Assembly: GCF_026262505.1 (NCBI RefSeq)
Contig: NC_067203.1
Coordinates: 10,168,001-10,232,000 of the forward strand
Direction: 5' to 3'
DNA length: 64,000 bases
From: Trichomonas vaginalis G3
Taxonomy: Eukaryota; Parabasalia; Trichomonadida; Trichomonadidae
The notes beneath the pieces were generated by a model. That model had not been told where the DNA came from and ran no database searches. It saw only the letters and a list, made by a program, of their open reading frames with translations. The translations under genes and the position numbers were made by a program. Positions 51,144-61,636 of the stretch are shown here, one piece after another (positions within the stretch are counted from its first letter, which is position 1; every line of letters begins with the position of its first letter).

Positions 51144-53179
51144 AAAATAAGCCGATATTATGAAAACCTTGACCGTGGAGTAGTTGCAATCAGGTCATGA
51201 TGGACCACGGCTTATATTTCGTGGAGATTTTTAATCACTGACGATGACAACATTGCATTTAATGTTTATCGTCAAGATGAAAGCAATCATACATTGAAGG
51301 TGAACAACCAATCTATTTCAACAGTCACCCATTTTTATGATAATACTTATGATGCTTCAAAAAGTTACAATTACTTCGTTGGATCCATTGTTAAAGGTGT
51401 TGAAGTTGAAAACAGCTCTTATTATTTCATTGCTGCCAATACTCCAATTCTTGATGGTTTTCGTGTTCAAATTAGACCAGGCGCATCTTCCGAACAGTCT
51501 ATGTTGGAGATTTAAATGGTGATGGTAAGCTTGACTTTGTTATTGCCCGTGATGGATCCGAGATTCAAACTGTTGAAGCGTATTTGCACGATGGCACATA
51601 TTTATGGACTTTAAACCTTGGTCATAATAGTATTAATCGTTATATAATTGAACCGGGAGCAACAACAGTCAATGTTGGACAAATTGATGGAATTAACGTC
51701 TTTGATCTTGACGGAGACGGAAAGGCAGAAGTATATATCAGAATTGCAAACAATTTTACGTTTGGCGACGGCTATGTCTTCACTCACGAAAACGATGTTG
51801 AACAATGGGTTGCAAGTGTAGATGGAATGACCAGAAAACTATTGCAAAAAGCCAAGATTCCAGACATGTTTTTACAACACGGCCCAATGGGAACATTATT
51901 TGGAACAGGCTGGTTATCTCATGAAAAACCATCTCTTATTGTTGTGATGAAGAATAGAGATAGCTACAGAAGATTCTACAATGTTGTTGCTGCTTATTCA
52001 TATACTAATGGCGTATTCAAGATGGACTGGAATTAGACTGACGGATATTCTAATATTCTTTACCCTGAAGGCCACCAATTCAGAATTGCCGATGTAGATT
52101 ATGATGGTGTTGACGAAATTCACGAAATTGGATATGTTTTGAATGGTGATGGCTCTCTTAGATTCAACTTAGGAGAAAAAGGTATCATACATGGAGACAG
52201 ATTTTATGTTGCTAAGTTTAATAAGAATGATACAACAATGAGTGGATATGGTATTCAACAAAGGAATCCACAACAAATTGATGAATATTACTATAATGCT
52301 TCAACAGGAGATATAAAATGGATCCATTATGGTCCTCCTGATCATGATGTTGGAAGAGGAAATGCAGGAGATTTCGATCCAACTCATCCTGGCTACGAAG
52401 TCTACTCTTTCCAATGAATGTACAATGCAGCAACAAACACTTCAGTAAATCCAGATCCAGCATCAACGATGTTCCCAAGTAACAACATTTATTGGGATGG
52501 AACATTAAATCCTGCTTGCTACAATCAAAAAGTTCTAACAAAATGGAATCCTGTAAATGGAAGAGGGGATAGATTGTTTACAGCTTACAGAGCTTTTTTC
52601 GATGCATATGGTGGTTGGCCACAAGAAGATGAATCTGGAAAATATCCTTTGTTCCATGGAGATATTATTGGTGATTGGAGAGAAGAATTCATTATGACAT
52701 TGCCTGGTTTCGATACATTGATCATATTCACTTCAAGCATGGATACAGATATTAAATTAACATCTCTGTGGCATGATCCAGGAATGAGAGCATCAATGAC
52801 ATTAAATGGATACAAACAGAGCCACATGCCGCTCGAATACCTTGGTACAGAAACAAACACCACAGAACATAGACAAAATTTGAAGAAATATCACTTACTT
52901 CGTGTTGTTCCAGATACACCAGCACCAACTCCTCTTCCAAGAACACCTATTGAAACCCCAACTGCAACTCCAACAATGCCTCCTGCTAATAATAGTGATT
53001 CAACGAATAACTCTTCAATTAAAAGTGATGAATCAAACAAGAAAAAAGTTAATGTTGCAGCAATTGTAGTTCCAATAATTTTTGTTGCAGCAGCTCTTGT
53101 CTGTGGTTTCTTCTTATATCGCTACATCAAAGCAAAGCGTACATCAGATAATATTACTGAAGTAGCTCTTATTGTTTAA
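51144..53179 (+). pseudogene. PL11-type rhamnogalacturonan lyase with C-terminal membrane anchor, decayed
   Basis: The parts read as a family-11 polysaccharide lyase (YesW/YesX type): ENLDRGVVAIR, DDDNIAFNVYRQD, VGDLNGDGKLDFVIARDG, FDLDGDGKAE, DHDVGRGNAGDFDP, GDIIGDWREEF and SLWHDPGMRASMTLNGYKQSHMPLEY. Such enzymes cleave the rhamnogalacturonan I backbone of pectin and are otherwise bacterial or fungal, so transfer from bacteria is likely. A Pro/Thr stalk, a transmembrane helix (VNVAAIVVPIIFVAAALVCGFFLYRY) and a short tail have been added, making a cell-surface enzyme. It is broken by an in-frame TGA (51198), a frameshift near 51490, a TAG (52034) and a TGA (52415); no signal peptide is recognisable at the 5' end. 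The C-terminal 253 codons are open. Confidence 0.8.
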
Positions 53180-53665
53180 AATATGCGTTTTTTATTATTA
53201 TTAGTTTTAATTTTTTTTATTTCATTTTTATGACTAAAAGTGACACGGCCAAAATTTTTTTTCAAATCATGTCAAGTTCAGAGCAGCCAAAAAAATGAAA
53301 ATTGGTGCAATTGCAATGACATTAAGCCAATTAAAGAATTCGAATACCCAGATCAAGCATCAAAAATTATTTGGGGCGTCAATTCCAATAATATTATACA
53401 ATTATCTTCACAAATTATCGAATTAATAAGAACACACAAAATACCTATCAAAATGACACTTTATTTGATTGATATTTTTTCCCAAATTCGTGTTAAAGAA
53501 ATTAAATTATTTTCAGAACTTTATCAAAAGATATCAAACGCATTTTCATACATCCATGAACCGAAAAATGAGAAATTGGCTACTCTTCTACATTATCAAG
53601 GTTTCAAATTTGAAAATTTCGAACCTGAAATGAACGAAGAAGAAATTCTGAATTTATATCCAACA

Positions 53666-54961
53666 GGGTGTCCAAAGGTGTGTTTAGCACAAACCTGAAT
53701 ACTGCGAATAGAAATAAACAAGTTACATATATATAAAGTTTATTTAAATATAATCACCATTGGATTCAATCACGCGTTCGCAGCGATCGATCCAGGCTTC
53801 AAAGACACGCTTTAAATCATCATGAGAAAATTGCTCAAATTGCTCTCTTACAAAATTTTCAAGATCATCTGGACTCGCGAATTCGCGTCCTTCAGCTCTC
53901 TTTTTTAGCGTGCCGAATAAATAAAAGTCAGAGGGTGCAATATCAGGTGAATAAATTGGGTTTGGAACAACTTTGACATTGTTTTCCACCAAGTAATTCA
54001 TTACCTTATGACTTTTGTGAACTCTTGAATTATCAAAATGAATTGCAAACTTTTGTTTTTGTTGTTTGGATTTCTCAAACTCATCAGAATTGATAATTTG
54101 AGTAAGAACATTGTCAATTAGATACTGAGCATTCATCGTATTTTTTTGAAGAATATCAATTGCGATGATGCCATTCACGCCCCAAAAAACCGACAACATA
54201 ATCATTGGTGTGTCAATTTTTTTCTTCGGGAATGTTTGCGGATTTTCATCCTTCGGGATCCACATGATTTTGGCTTCTGTTGCATATTGAAACCAAGACT
54301 CGTCCCCTGTTACTAAAAAGCGAAACTTCTTGGATTGATACGCACGCAATATAGAGAGGAGCTCTTTCGAAGATTGGACTCTAGATTTTTTTTGAACTGA
54401 ATTAAGGTTGTGCGGAACCCAACGTGTATACGCTAGTTTGTAGCTCAAATAATTGTGCAGATAATAACTGACTGTTGTACGTGGTATCTTTGTCATCTCC
54501 TCTATCCTTCTGAGTGATGCTCTTGGGTCTTCATCTAGCGCTTGAAGAATTGCTTTGATTTTTCTTTGATCCGGCGATTTTTTATCAATTTTTATGATGG
54601 GCGCCTTTTTGTTCATGAAGTGATACATCCTAACATGATACGTTACAGTGGAATAGCTAGGAGCATCCATACCGAAGCATTTTACCAATGTCTCGTAGAT
54701 TTTTTACAGTCTTTGCATTTTTTTGCAAGAGCGAGGATGTTTTCTTTATGATTCATTAAAAAAATGAAAAAAATCCCGCCAAAATTTCCCGCGAAACCAC
54801 CTCTTGTCTCAAAATTCATTTTATATCCCTGCATGGCGCCAAAATACAACTTACTCATCATATACATATATTCATATTTTTTATTATATATTTATAATCA
54901 GCATATATCTCCTTTAATAGTCTCATATAGAGCGCTGTGCTAAACGCACCTTTGGACACCC
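53666..54961 (-). mobile_element. Mariner-family DNA transposon (Tvmar-like), 1296 bp
   Basis: Both ends carry a 26-bp inverted repeat beginning GGGTGTCCAAAGGTG, with one mismatch. TA flanks the right end; the left flank reads CA, so one copy of the TA target has probably mutated. Size and structure fit Tc1/mariner. The insertion point lies inside an ankyrin-gene codon series; collapsing the element with one TA restores the reading frame (Y-P-I-Y-I-A-W-D), which proves a clean insertion. Confidence 0.9.
53744..54756 (-). pseudogene. Mariner transposase, D,D34D, one frameshift near the N-terminus
   Basis: The main frame (53744-54688) encodes 314 residues with helix-turn-helix regions (SLRRIEEMTKIPRTTVSYYL) and the catalytic triad in TGDESW (Asp129), IHFDNS (Asp219) and APSDFYLFG (Asp254), spaced 34 residues between the last two. 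The true start is probably the ATG at 54756 (MNHKENILALAKKCKDCKK), but it is in another frame; the shift lies at a T-run at 54700-54705. All catalytic residues are present, so decay is slight. Tc1/mariner enzymes excise and insert at TA. Confidence 0.85.
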
Positions 54962-55401
54962 TATATATTGCATGGGATAAAGTTGATGAACTTAAAAGTA
55001 AATTCCCAAATCTTGATATTTATCACAGAATTAATGATATCACACCGCTTGATTATGCAATTAAATATGGATCAGAATTGTGTTTCAATTACATGAAAAA
55101 TTTAGGAGCTCAATACACCAATAATTCCGAAGAATATGCTGTTCAAGGTGGAAATAAAGAGATTTTTATGCAAATGATAGAAGATGGTAAATCATTTGAT
55201 AACGTGATTAATGCAGCATTGGATTATCGCAATTATGAAATTGCTGAGTATCTCAAATTAAATTTCGGACAAACTTTTGATTCAATAACAGAAAGCATGT
55301 ATTTGGGAAATTATGATATTGCATCTTATTTACTTTCTAATAGAGAAGATATCAACAAAATTTATCATCTCTTTAATATCATATTTATCATTGTTGTATA
55401 A

Positions 55402-56256
55402 AATTCTCTATCTTTTCATATATATCATTGTTTTATTATATTCTCTCAATATTAATGAATGCCCTCTTAGTATTGCTATCAAATCTAATTCAATAGAAAT
55501 TGTCAAATTCCTAGTTGAACATGGTGCAGATGCTAACATAAAACTTATTCTCTTTCTTTTCATATTTATTATTGTTTTATGAATTTCTTTTTCTTTTCAT
55601 ATTTATCATTGTTTTATGGCATTCTATTTCTTTACATATTTTTCTCTGTTTTATAACATCCTCTTTCTTTTTATATTTATCAATGATTTATAACAATCCC
55701 TTTCTTTACATATTTATCAATGTTTAATGAAATTCTCTTTCTTTTCATATTTATTATTGTTTTATTATATTCTCTCAATATTAATGAATGCCCTCTTAGT
55801 ATTGCCATCAAATCTAATTCAATAGAAATTATCCAATTCTTAGTTGAACATGGTGCAGATGCTAACATAAAACTTATTCTCTTTCTTTTCATATTTATCA
55901 TTGTTTTATAACTTTTTCTTTCTTTACATATTTATCATTGTTTTATGGTATTCTGATTCATTTCATATTTATCATTGTTTTATAGAATTCTCTTTCTATA
56001 CATATTTATCATTGTTTTATTACATCACCTTTCTCTTCATATTTATCATTTCCTTATTACATTCTTTCGATATTAATGAATGCCCTCTTAGTATTGCCAT
56101 CAACGCGAAATCCATAGAAATTGTCAAATTCCTAGTTGAACATGGTGCAGATGTTAACACGAAACTTATTCTCTTTCCTTTCATATTTATCATTGTTTTA
56201 TGGCATTCTCTTTCTATTCATATTTATTATTATTATATGGTAAATATGAGTGTGGT
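55402..56256. repeat. 37-bp repeat array with three ankyrin modules
   Basis: Tandem copies of a unit of 37 bp (core CATATTTATCATTGTTTTAT) surround ankyrin modules at about 55447-55560, 55767-55880 and 56067-56180. Each module encodes INECPLSIAI(K/N)...SIEIVKFLVEHGAD(A/V)N and passes directly into the repeat (KLILFLFIFIIVL). As 37 is not a multiple of 3, successive units rotate through the three plus-strand frames, all of which give hydrophobic Phe/Ile/Leu/Tyr-rich sequence. None of the modules can be joined into one long frame with its neighbours as it stands. Confidence 0.8.
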
Positions 56257-56329
56257 AGAATTTACGAAAAAGTGACACTTAACCTTAAATTTCCAAACAC
56301 TATTTTTTGATTGTATTTTGTTATTTATA

Positions 56330-56535
56330 TATTTATATATATAAATATATTTATATATGTATATTTATATATGTATATTTATATATGTATATTTATATAT
56401 GTATATTTATATATGTATATTTATATATGTATATTTATATATGTATATTTATATATGTATATTTATATATGTATATATGTATATATGCATGTATTTATAT
56501 ATGTATATATGCATGTATTTATATATGTATATTTA
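56330..56535. repeat. AT microsatellite, 14-bp unit
   Basis: About ten copies of a TATATTTATATATG-type unit, then a variant with TATATATGCATG. Frames through it (poly Tyr-Ile-Tyr-Met) are not genes. Confidence 0.9.
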
Positions 56536-56643
56536 TTTAAAAAAATTAAAAATAATATAATTAAAATTTATTTATATTTTAAATTTCATACTGATCTTCG
56601 ATTCCAATTTGTGAATTGATATCATTAACAATTGAATTTCGGT

Positions 56644-57806
56644 GCACCCCTATGAGAGCGCTGGCGACCGAAACACCACTAGTAAGATTGTGTATTAGAA
56701 ACTGCTTCATGCTGTGTTGAGTAAGCTTCGATGTCTTTGTAGGATAGCTTTCTGAGAGCGAAACAAGATAGTGTTGAAAAAAAATTTTGAAAATCTGAGA
56801 GACTGTGCAAGAGCCAACGACCAAAACACTACCAGTAAGATACAGCAGTAGTAGCTGCTTCATGCTGCATTGAGTATTGTTGAATAATTTGAAGTAGTGG
56901 TTTTTGAAATCAGCACCCCTATGAGAGCGCTGGCGACCGAAACACCACTAGTAAGATTGTGTATTAGAAACTGCTTCATGCTGTGTTGAGTAAGCTTCGA
57001 TGTCTTTGTAGGATAGCTTTCTGAGAGCGAAACAAGATAGTGTTGAAAAAAAATTTTGAAAATCTGAGAGACTGTGCAAGAGCCAACGACCAAAACACTA
57101 CCAGTAAGATACAGCAGTAGTAGCTGCTTCATGCTGCATTGAGTATTGTTGAATAATTTGAAGTAGTGGTTTTTGAAATCAGCACCCCTATGAGAGCGCT
57201 GGCGACCGAAACACCACTAGTAAGATTGTGTATTAGAAACTGCTTCATGCTGTGTTGAGTAAGCTTCGATGTCTTTGTAGGATAGCTTTCTGAGAGCGAA
57301 ACAAGATAGTGTTGAAAAAAAATTTTGAAAATCTGAGAGACTGTGCAAGAGCCAACGACCAAAACACTACCAGTAAGATACAGCAGTAGTAGCTGCTTCA
57401 TGCTGCATTGAGTATTGTTGAATAATTTGAAGTAGTGGTTTTTGAAATCAGCACCCCTATGAGAGCGCTGGCGACCGAAACACCACTAGTAAGATTGTGT
57501 ATTAGAAACTGCTTCATGCTGTGTTGAGTAAGCTTCGATGTCTTTGTAGGATAGCTTTCTGAGAGCGAAACAAGATAGTGTTGAAAAAAAATTTTGAAAA
57601 TCTGAGAGACTGTGCAAGAGCCAACGACCAAAACACTACCAGTAAGATACAGCAGTAGTAGCTGCTTCATGCTGCATTGAGTATTGTTGAATAATTTGAA
57701 GTAGTGGTTTTTGAAATCAGCACCCCTATGAGAGCGCTGGCGACCGAAACACCACTAGTAAGATTGTGTATTAGAAACTGCTTCATGCTGTGTTGAGTAA
57801 GCTTCG
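56644..57806 (-). repeat. 269-bp satellite, four full copies and a part
   Basis: The start GCACCCCTATGAGAGCGCTG recurs at 56644, 56913, 57182, 57451 and 57720, and the copies look identical or nearly so. Each unit itself holds two diverged half-units, as both contain a variant of ACCACTAGTAAGAT...CTGCTTCATGCTG. On the minus strand every unit has a 90-codon frame starting MKQLLLLYLTGSVLVVGSC (signal-peptide-like), and consecutive frames overlap by ATGA. Recent expansion explains the identity; translation is unproven. Confidence 0.85.
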
Positions 57807-58110
57807 ATATCTTTATCAGACCACCTTTAAATTAACCACTCACATTCTCACTGTGGTCCATCTAAAATTTGTAAACTTTATGACATAAAATTATATTATA
57901 TGCAGGATCCCACCTATTACTTAATCTTTTTGGAATAAATGTTTTATAATATTTATCGATTGATTGTAATTTTTTGTATAAAAAAAAGTTTTTTATTTAT
58001 ATTAAAAATATATTCGGTTAATGATATTATCTTATAATTTGTAAATAAATCTAGTAATAAAATAACTTTAATAGTTGGTGTCACTTTTTCGAAAATTCTG
58101 GTTTTTTCAT

Positions 58111-58200
58111 TCTCTTTCCTTTCATATTTATCATTGTTTTATGGCATTCTCTTTCTATTCATATTTATTATTATTATATGGTAAATATTATTTTTCAGAA
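58111..58200. repeat. 37-bp array fragment between elements A and B
   Basis: Duplicates sequence found left of element A (about 56168-56248), down to the variant TTTATTATTATTATATGGTAAATAT. Confidence 0.7.
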
Positions 58201-58393
58201 GATTTTGTGGAGTGGGGGACAAACTCGCCCATTGTCACTTTTCATTAACCTTAAACTTGTAATTTTCATTATTTTTAATTAACCTTATTTCTTTCCCAAT
58301 TCCTGATTTATTTTATTCACTTACTATTAAAAGTCACATTTTAATAAAATATAATAATTTATTTATAGCATTTTTTACTATACTGTAATAAAA

Positions 58394-58690
58394 AATTAAT
58401 TATAATAAATTAAATGTTTATTAAATCAAATGTTTTCTTTGCAATAATATTTTTAATGTTGAGTAAACAATGTTGGGATCAAGTGTATCATTTTTCAGAC
58501 CTTTCTGAACAGCTTCAAGCATACTGATGCATTCGACTTTTTTAAATTGTGTCATTTCTTCGAAATCTCTTGTGACTTTTTTTGATAACTTTAACACTTC
58601 TCTCTGAATCCAGACCTTTAATTTGCAACTTAATCAAGAATGAAGGAACAACACTGGAATATAACTCGATGACAAGTTCATCGAGTCGAA
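58394..58690 (-). pseudogene. Small coding remnant inside element B
   Basis: Protein-like minus-strand sequence (for example LDELVIELYSSVVPSFLIKLQIK, and nearer the 3' end VECISMLEAVQKGLKNDTLDPNIVY ending at a TAA) just downstream of the tandem array. It is disrupted and the family is not recognised. A further short coding-like stretch starting with ATG lies near 59236, close behind the right-end initiator. Confidence 0.4.
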
Positions 58691-59145
58691 GATTTGGTTG
58701 TACACCACTTGTATGTGCCGGATACCATTGTGTCAAATTTTTTCTGAAATTAACTTTAAAAGTACTAAGTAAGATCATGAGATATAGCAATATATGTTTA
58801 AACCAACTTATATTTTGGTTGTACACCACTTGTATGTGCCGGATACCATTGTGTCAAATTTTTTCTGAAATTAACTTTAAAAGTACTAAGTAAGATCATG
58901 AGATATAGCAATATATGTTTAAACCAACTTATATTTTGGTTGTACACCACTTGTATGTGCCGGATACCATTGTGTCAAATTTTTTCTGAAATTAACTTTA
59001 AAAGTACTAAGTAAGATCATGAGATATAGCAATATATGTTTAAACCAACTTATATTTTGGTTGTACACCACTTGTATGTGCCGGATACCATTGTGTCAAA
59101 TTTTTTCTGAAATTAACTTTAAAAGTACTAAGTAAGATCATTTAT
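58690..59145. repeat. 121-bp tandem repeat, about 3.7 copies
   Basis: GGTTGTACACCACTTGTATG recurs at 58696, 58817, 58938 and 59059, exactly 121 bp apart, with essentially no divergence. The array lies inside the coding-like part of element B. Confidence 0.9.
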
Positions 59146-59284
59146 TTTTGCATAATATAATGCCAATATGGTTTCTTTTGATTTTATTTCATTTATAAGC
59201 AAATCAGATTTACCCAAAAACTCCACTCCATAAGCGTTCATTTGCTAAATTAAAAAGTGACAATGGGCTAGTCTGTCCCTTTCT

Positions 59285-61352
59285 CGCATTCTCTTTCTAT
59301 TCATATTCATTATTATTTTATGGTATTCTATTTCTTTTCATATTTATCTCTGTTTTATAACATTCTCTTTCTTTTCATATTTATTATTGTCTTATGGTAT
59401 TCTCTTTCATTTCACATTTATCATTGTTTTATGGCATTCTCTTTCTTTTCATATTTATCATTGTTTTATAACATTATCTTATTATTCATATTTATCATTG
59501 CTTTATTACATTATCTTATTATTTATATTTATCGACTTTTTATTACATTATCTTTCTCTTCATATATATCATTGCTTTATTATATTCTTTCGATATTAAT
59601 GAATGCCCTCTTAGTATTGCCATCAACGCGAAATCCATAGAAATTGTCAAATTCCTAGTTGAACATGGTGCAGATGTTAACACGAAACTTATTCTCTTTC
59701 ATTTCATATTTATCATTGTTTTATGGCATTCTCTTTCTATTCATATTTATTATTATTATATGGTATTCTATTTCTTCTCATATTTATCATTGTTTTATGA
59801 ATTTCTTTTTCTTTTCATTTTTATCATTGTTTTATAGAATTCTATTTAATTTCATATTTATCATTGTTTTATGGCATTATATTCCATTTCATATTCATCA
59901 TTGTTTTATAAAATTCCATTGTTTTTCATATTTATCATTGTTTTATGGCATTCTATTCCATTTCATATTTATCATTGTTTAATAAAATTCTATTTCTTTT
60001 CATATTTATTATTGTTGTATTACATTCTATTTCTTTTCATATTTATTGTTGTTTTATGGCATTCTATTTCTTTTCATATTCATCATTGTTTTATGGCATT
60101 CTCTTTCATTTCATATTTATTATTGTTTTATAGAATTCTATTGCTTTTTATATTTATCATTGTTGTATAAAATTCTCTATCTTTTCATTTTTATCATTAT
60201 TTTATGATATTCTCTCAATATTGATGAGTGCCCTCTTAGTATTGCCATCAACGCGAAATCCATAGAAATTGTCAAATTCTTAGTTGAACATGGTGCAGAT
60301 GTTAACATAAAATTTATTCTCTTTCTTTTCATATTTATCATTGTTTTATGGCATTCTCTTTCTTTTCATATTTATCATTGTTTTATGGTATTCTATTTCT
60401 TTTCATATTTAACATTTTCTTATTACATTATCTTTCATTTCATATTTATCATTGTTTTATAGAATTCTCTTTCATTTCATATTTGCCATTGTTTTATAAA
60501 ATTCTATTGCTTTTCATATTTATCATTGTTTTATAGCATTCTATTCCATTTCATATTTATCATTGTTTTATAAAATTCTATTGCTTTTCATATTTATCAT
60601 TGTTTTATAGCATTCTATTCCATTTCATATTTATCATTGTTTTATAAAATTCTCCTGCATTTCATATTTATCATTTTTTTATAAAATTCTCTTGCATTTC
60701 ATATTTATCATTGGTGTATTACATTCTATTTCTTTTCATATTTATCATTGGTGTATTACATTCTATTTCTTTTCATATTTCTCATTGTTTTATGGCATTC
60801 TATTCCATTTCATATTTATCATTGTTTTATAAAATTCTATTTCTTTTCATATTTATCATTGTTTTATGACATTCTCTTTCATTTCATATTTATTATTGTT
60901 TTATGAAATTCTCTTTCGTTTCATATTTATCACTGCTTAATTACATTCTCTTTCTCTTCATATTTATCATTGTTTTATGAAATTCTCTTTCATTTCATAT
61001 TTATCATTGTTTTATTACATTCTCTTTCTCTTCATATTTATCATTTCCTTATTACATTCTTTCGATATTAATGAATGCCCTCTTAGTATTGCCATCAACG
61101 CGAAATCCATAGAAATTGTCAAATTCCTAGTTGAACATGGTGCAGATGTTAACATAAAACTTATTCTCTTTCTATTCATATTTATCATTGTTTTATAACA
61201 TTCTCTTTCTTTACATATTTATCGTTGCTTTATGGTATTCTGATTCATTTCATATTTATCATTGTTTTATGAAATTCTATTTCTTTACATATTTATCAAT
61301 GTTTAATAAAATTCTCTATCTTTTCATATATATCATTGTTTTATTATATTCT
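59285..61352. repeat. 37-bp repeat array with three further ankyrin modules
   Basis: About 45 copies of the 37-bp unit (spacing measured at 60330 and 60367) with ankyrin modules at about 59587-59700, 60207-60320 and 61063-61176. A seventh module begins at about 61340 (TATATTCTCTCAATA) and is cut off by the A-run of the next element. Units vary at fixed positions (TTTATGG, TTTATAA, TTTATTA), and the variants recur in blocks, indicating duplication of groups of units. Confidence 0.8.
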
Positions 61353-61356
61353 CTCA

Positions 61357-61359
<3 letters not shown>

Positions 61360-61392
<33 letters not shown>
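61360..61392 (+). repeat. Homopolymer A run of 33 at the element boundary
   Basis: Separates the truncated ankyrin module from a GC-rich segment; it probably marks the insertion edge. Confidence 0.8.
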
Positions 61393-61394
<2 letters not shown>

Positions 61395-61424
61395 AAGTGG
61401 GGCTTCCAGGCACTTCGTGCCCTC
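61393..61424 (+). repeat. Two adjacent terminal hairpins
   Basis: GGAAG/CTTCC around TGGGG, followed at once by GGCAC/GTGCC around TTC. Both stems are perfect. The segment to about 61490 is the most GC-rich short block in the accessory region. Confidence 0.7.
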
Positions 61425-61636
61425 TAGCCCTAAGAATTTTGCCCAAGACCCAAGAGGAGGACCGAACCCCAGCCGACCAGCCGGTGATAAAAACCAAAAC
61501 CGTTTTTAAAAAGTGACAGACAACTCCGTTTTTTAAAAGTGACAAAACCGTTTTTCACTATATAAGAGATATGCAAACAAAAAAGTGACAGCCGCATGTT
61601 TTAAACTACAAAAACCGCTTTTTAACTTCACTTAAA

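Larger units (their letters stand above)
53270..55401 (+). pseudogene. DUF3447-type ankyrin gene split by a mariner insertion
   Basis: Before the mariner, 53300-53665 encodes an N-terminal ankyrin-protein region (ASKIIWGVNSNNIIQLSSQIIELI, then GFKFENFEPEMNEEEILNLYP). After it, from 54964, the same frame resumes as YIAWDKVDELKSKFPNLDIYHRINDITPLDYAIKYGSELCFNYM, the usual next segment in this family. The first ATG (MSSSEQPKK) is followed by a frame change near 53297, so the 5' end is damaged as well. Beyond 55370 the coding sequence passes into arrays of a 37-bp repeat with separate ankyrin modules. Thus one ankyrin locus extends from about 53.27 to at least 61.35 kb, broken many times. Confidence 0.75.
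56257..58099. mobile_element. 1843-bp inverted-repeat element A carrying 269-bp tandem repeats
   Basis: Ends are a 22-bp inverted repeat with one mismatch (outer part AGAATTT, inner part CGAAAAAGTGACAC). GGT flanks both sides, a possible 3-bp target duplication. On each end the sequence TGTCACTTTTTCG faces outward and matches the trichomonad initiator. Contents: a 14-bp AT microsatellite (about 56330-56535), 269-bp tandem repeats (56644-57806), then AT-rich sequence. No transposase. It lies in the 37-bp array of the ankyrin locus, and about 80 bp of that array occurs on both sides of it. Confidence 0.65.
58216..59279. mobile_element. 1064-bp inverted-repeat element B carrying 121-bp tandem repeats
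   Basis: A 27-bp terminal inverted repeat with two mismatches (outer GGGACA, inner GCCCATTGTCACTTTT) bounds the element. The inner part of each end contains an initiator facing inward; on the left it reads TCACTTTTCATTA, an exact fit to the published trichomonad consensus TCAYTWYTCATTA. On the minus strand, coding-like sequence lies on both sides of a tandem array. No transposase recognised and no clear target duplication. It sits in the 37-bp array of the ankyrin locus. Family unknown; it looks broken. Confidence 0.6.

Noticed and set aside
56307-56619. Tyr/Ile-rich frames in the AT microsatellite
   Set aside because: Simple-sequence translation, all three frames look alike.
55402-61352. 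CRISPR-like reading of the 37-bp arrays
   Set aside because: Units are directly adjacent without unique spacers, in a eukaryotic ankyrin locus; it is a minisatellite.
55402-61352. 37-bp arrays as introns between ankyrin exons
   Set aside because: No trichomonad splice signature (ACTAAC-type branch with CACAG end, GTATGT-type start) was recognised at module edges.
61354-61545. Minus-strand frame with poly-Phe end at the element boundary
   Set aside because: Poly-Phe is the translated A33 run; the rest spans a structured terminal segment.
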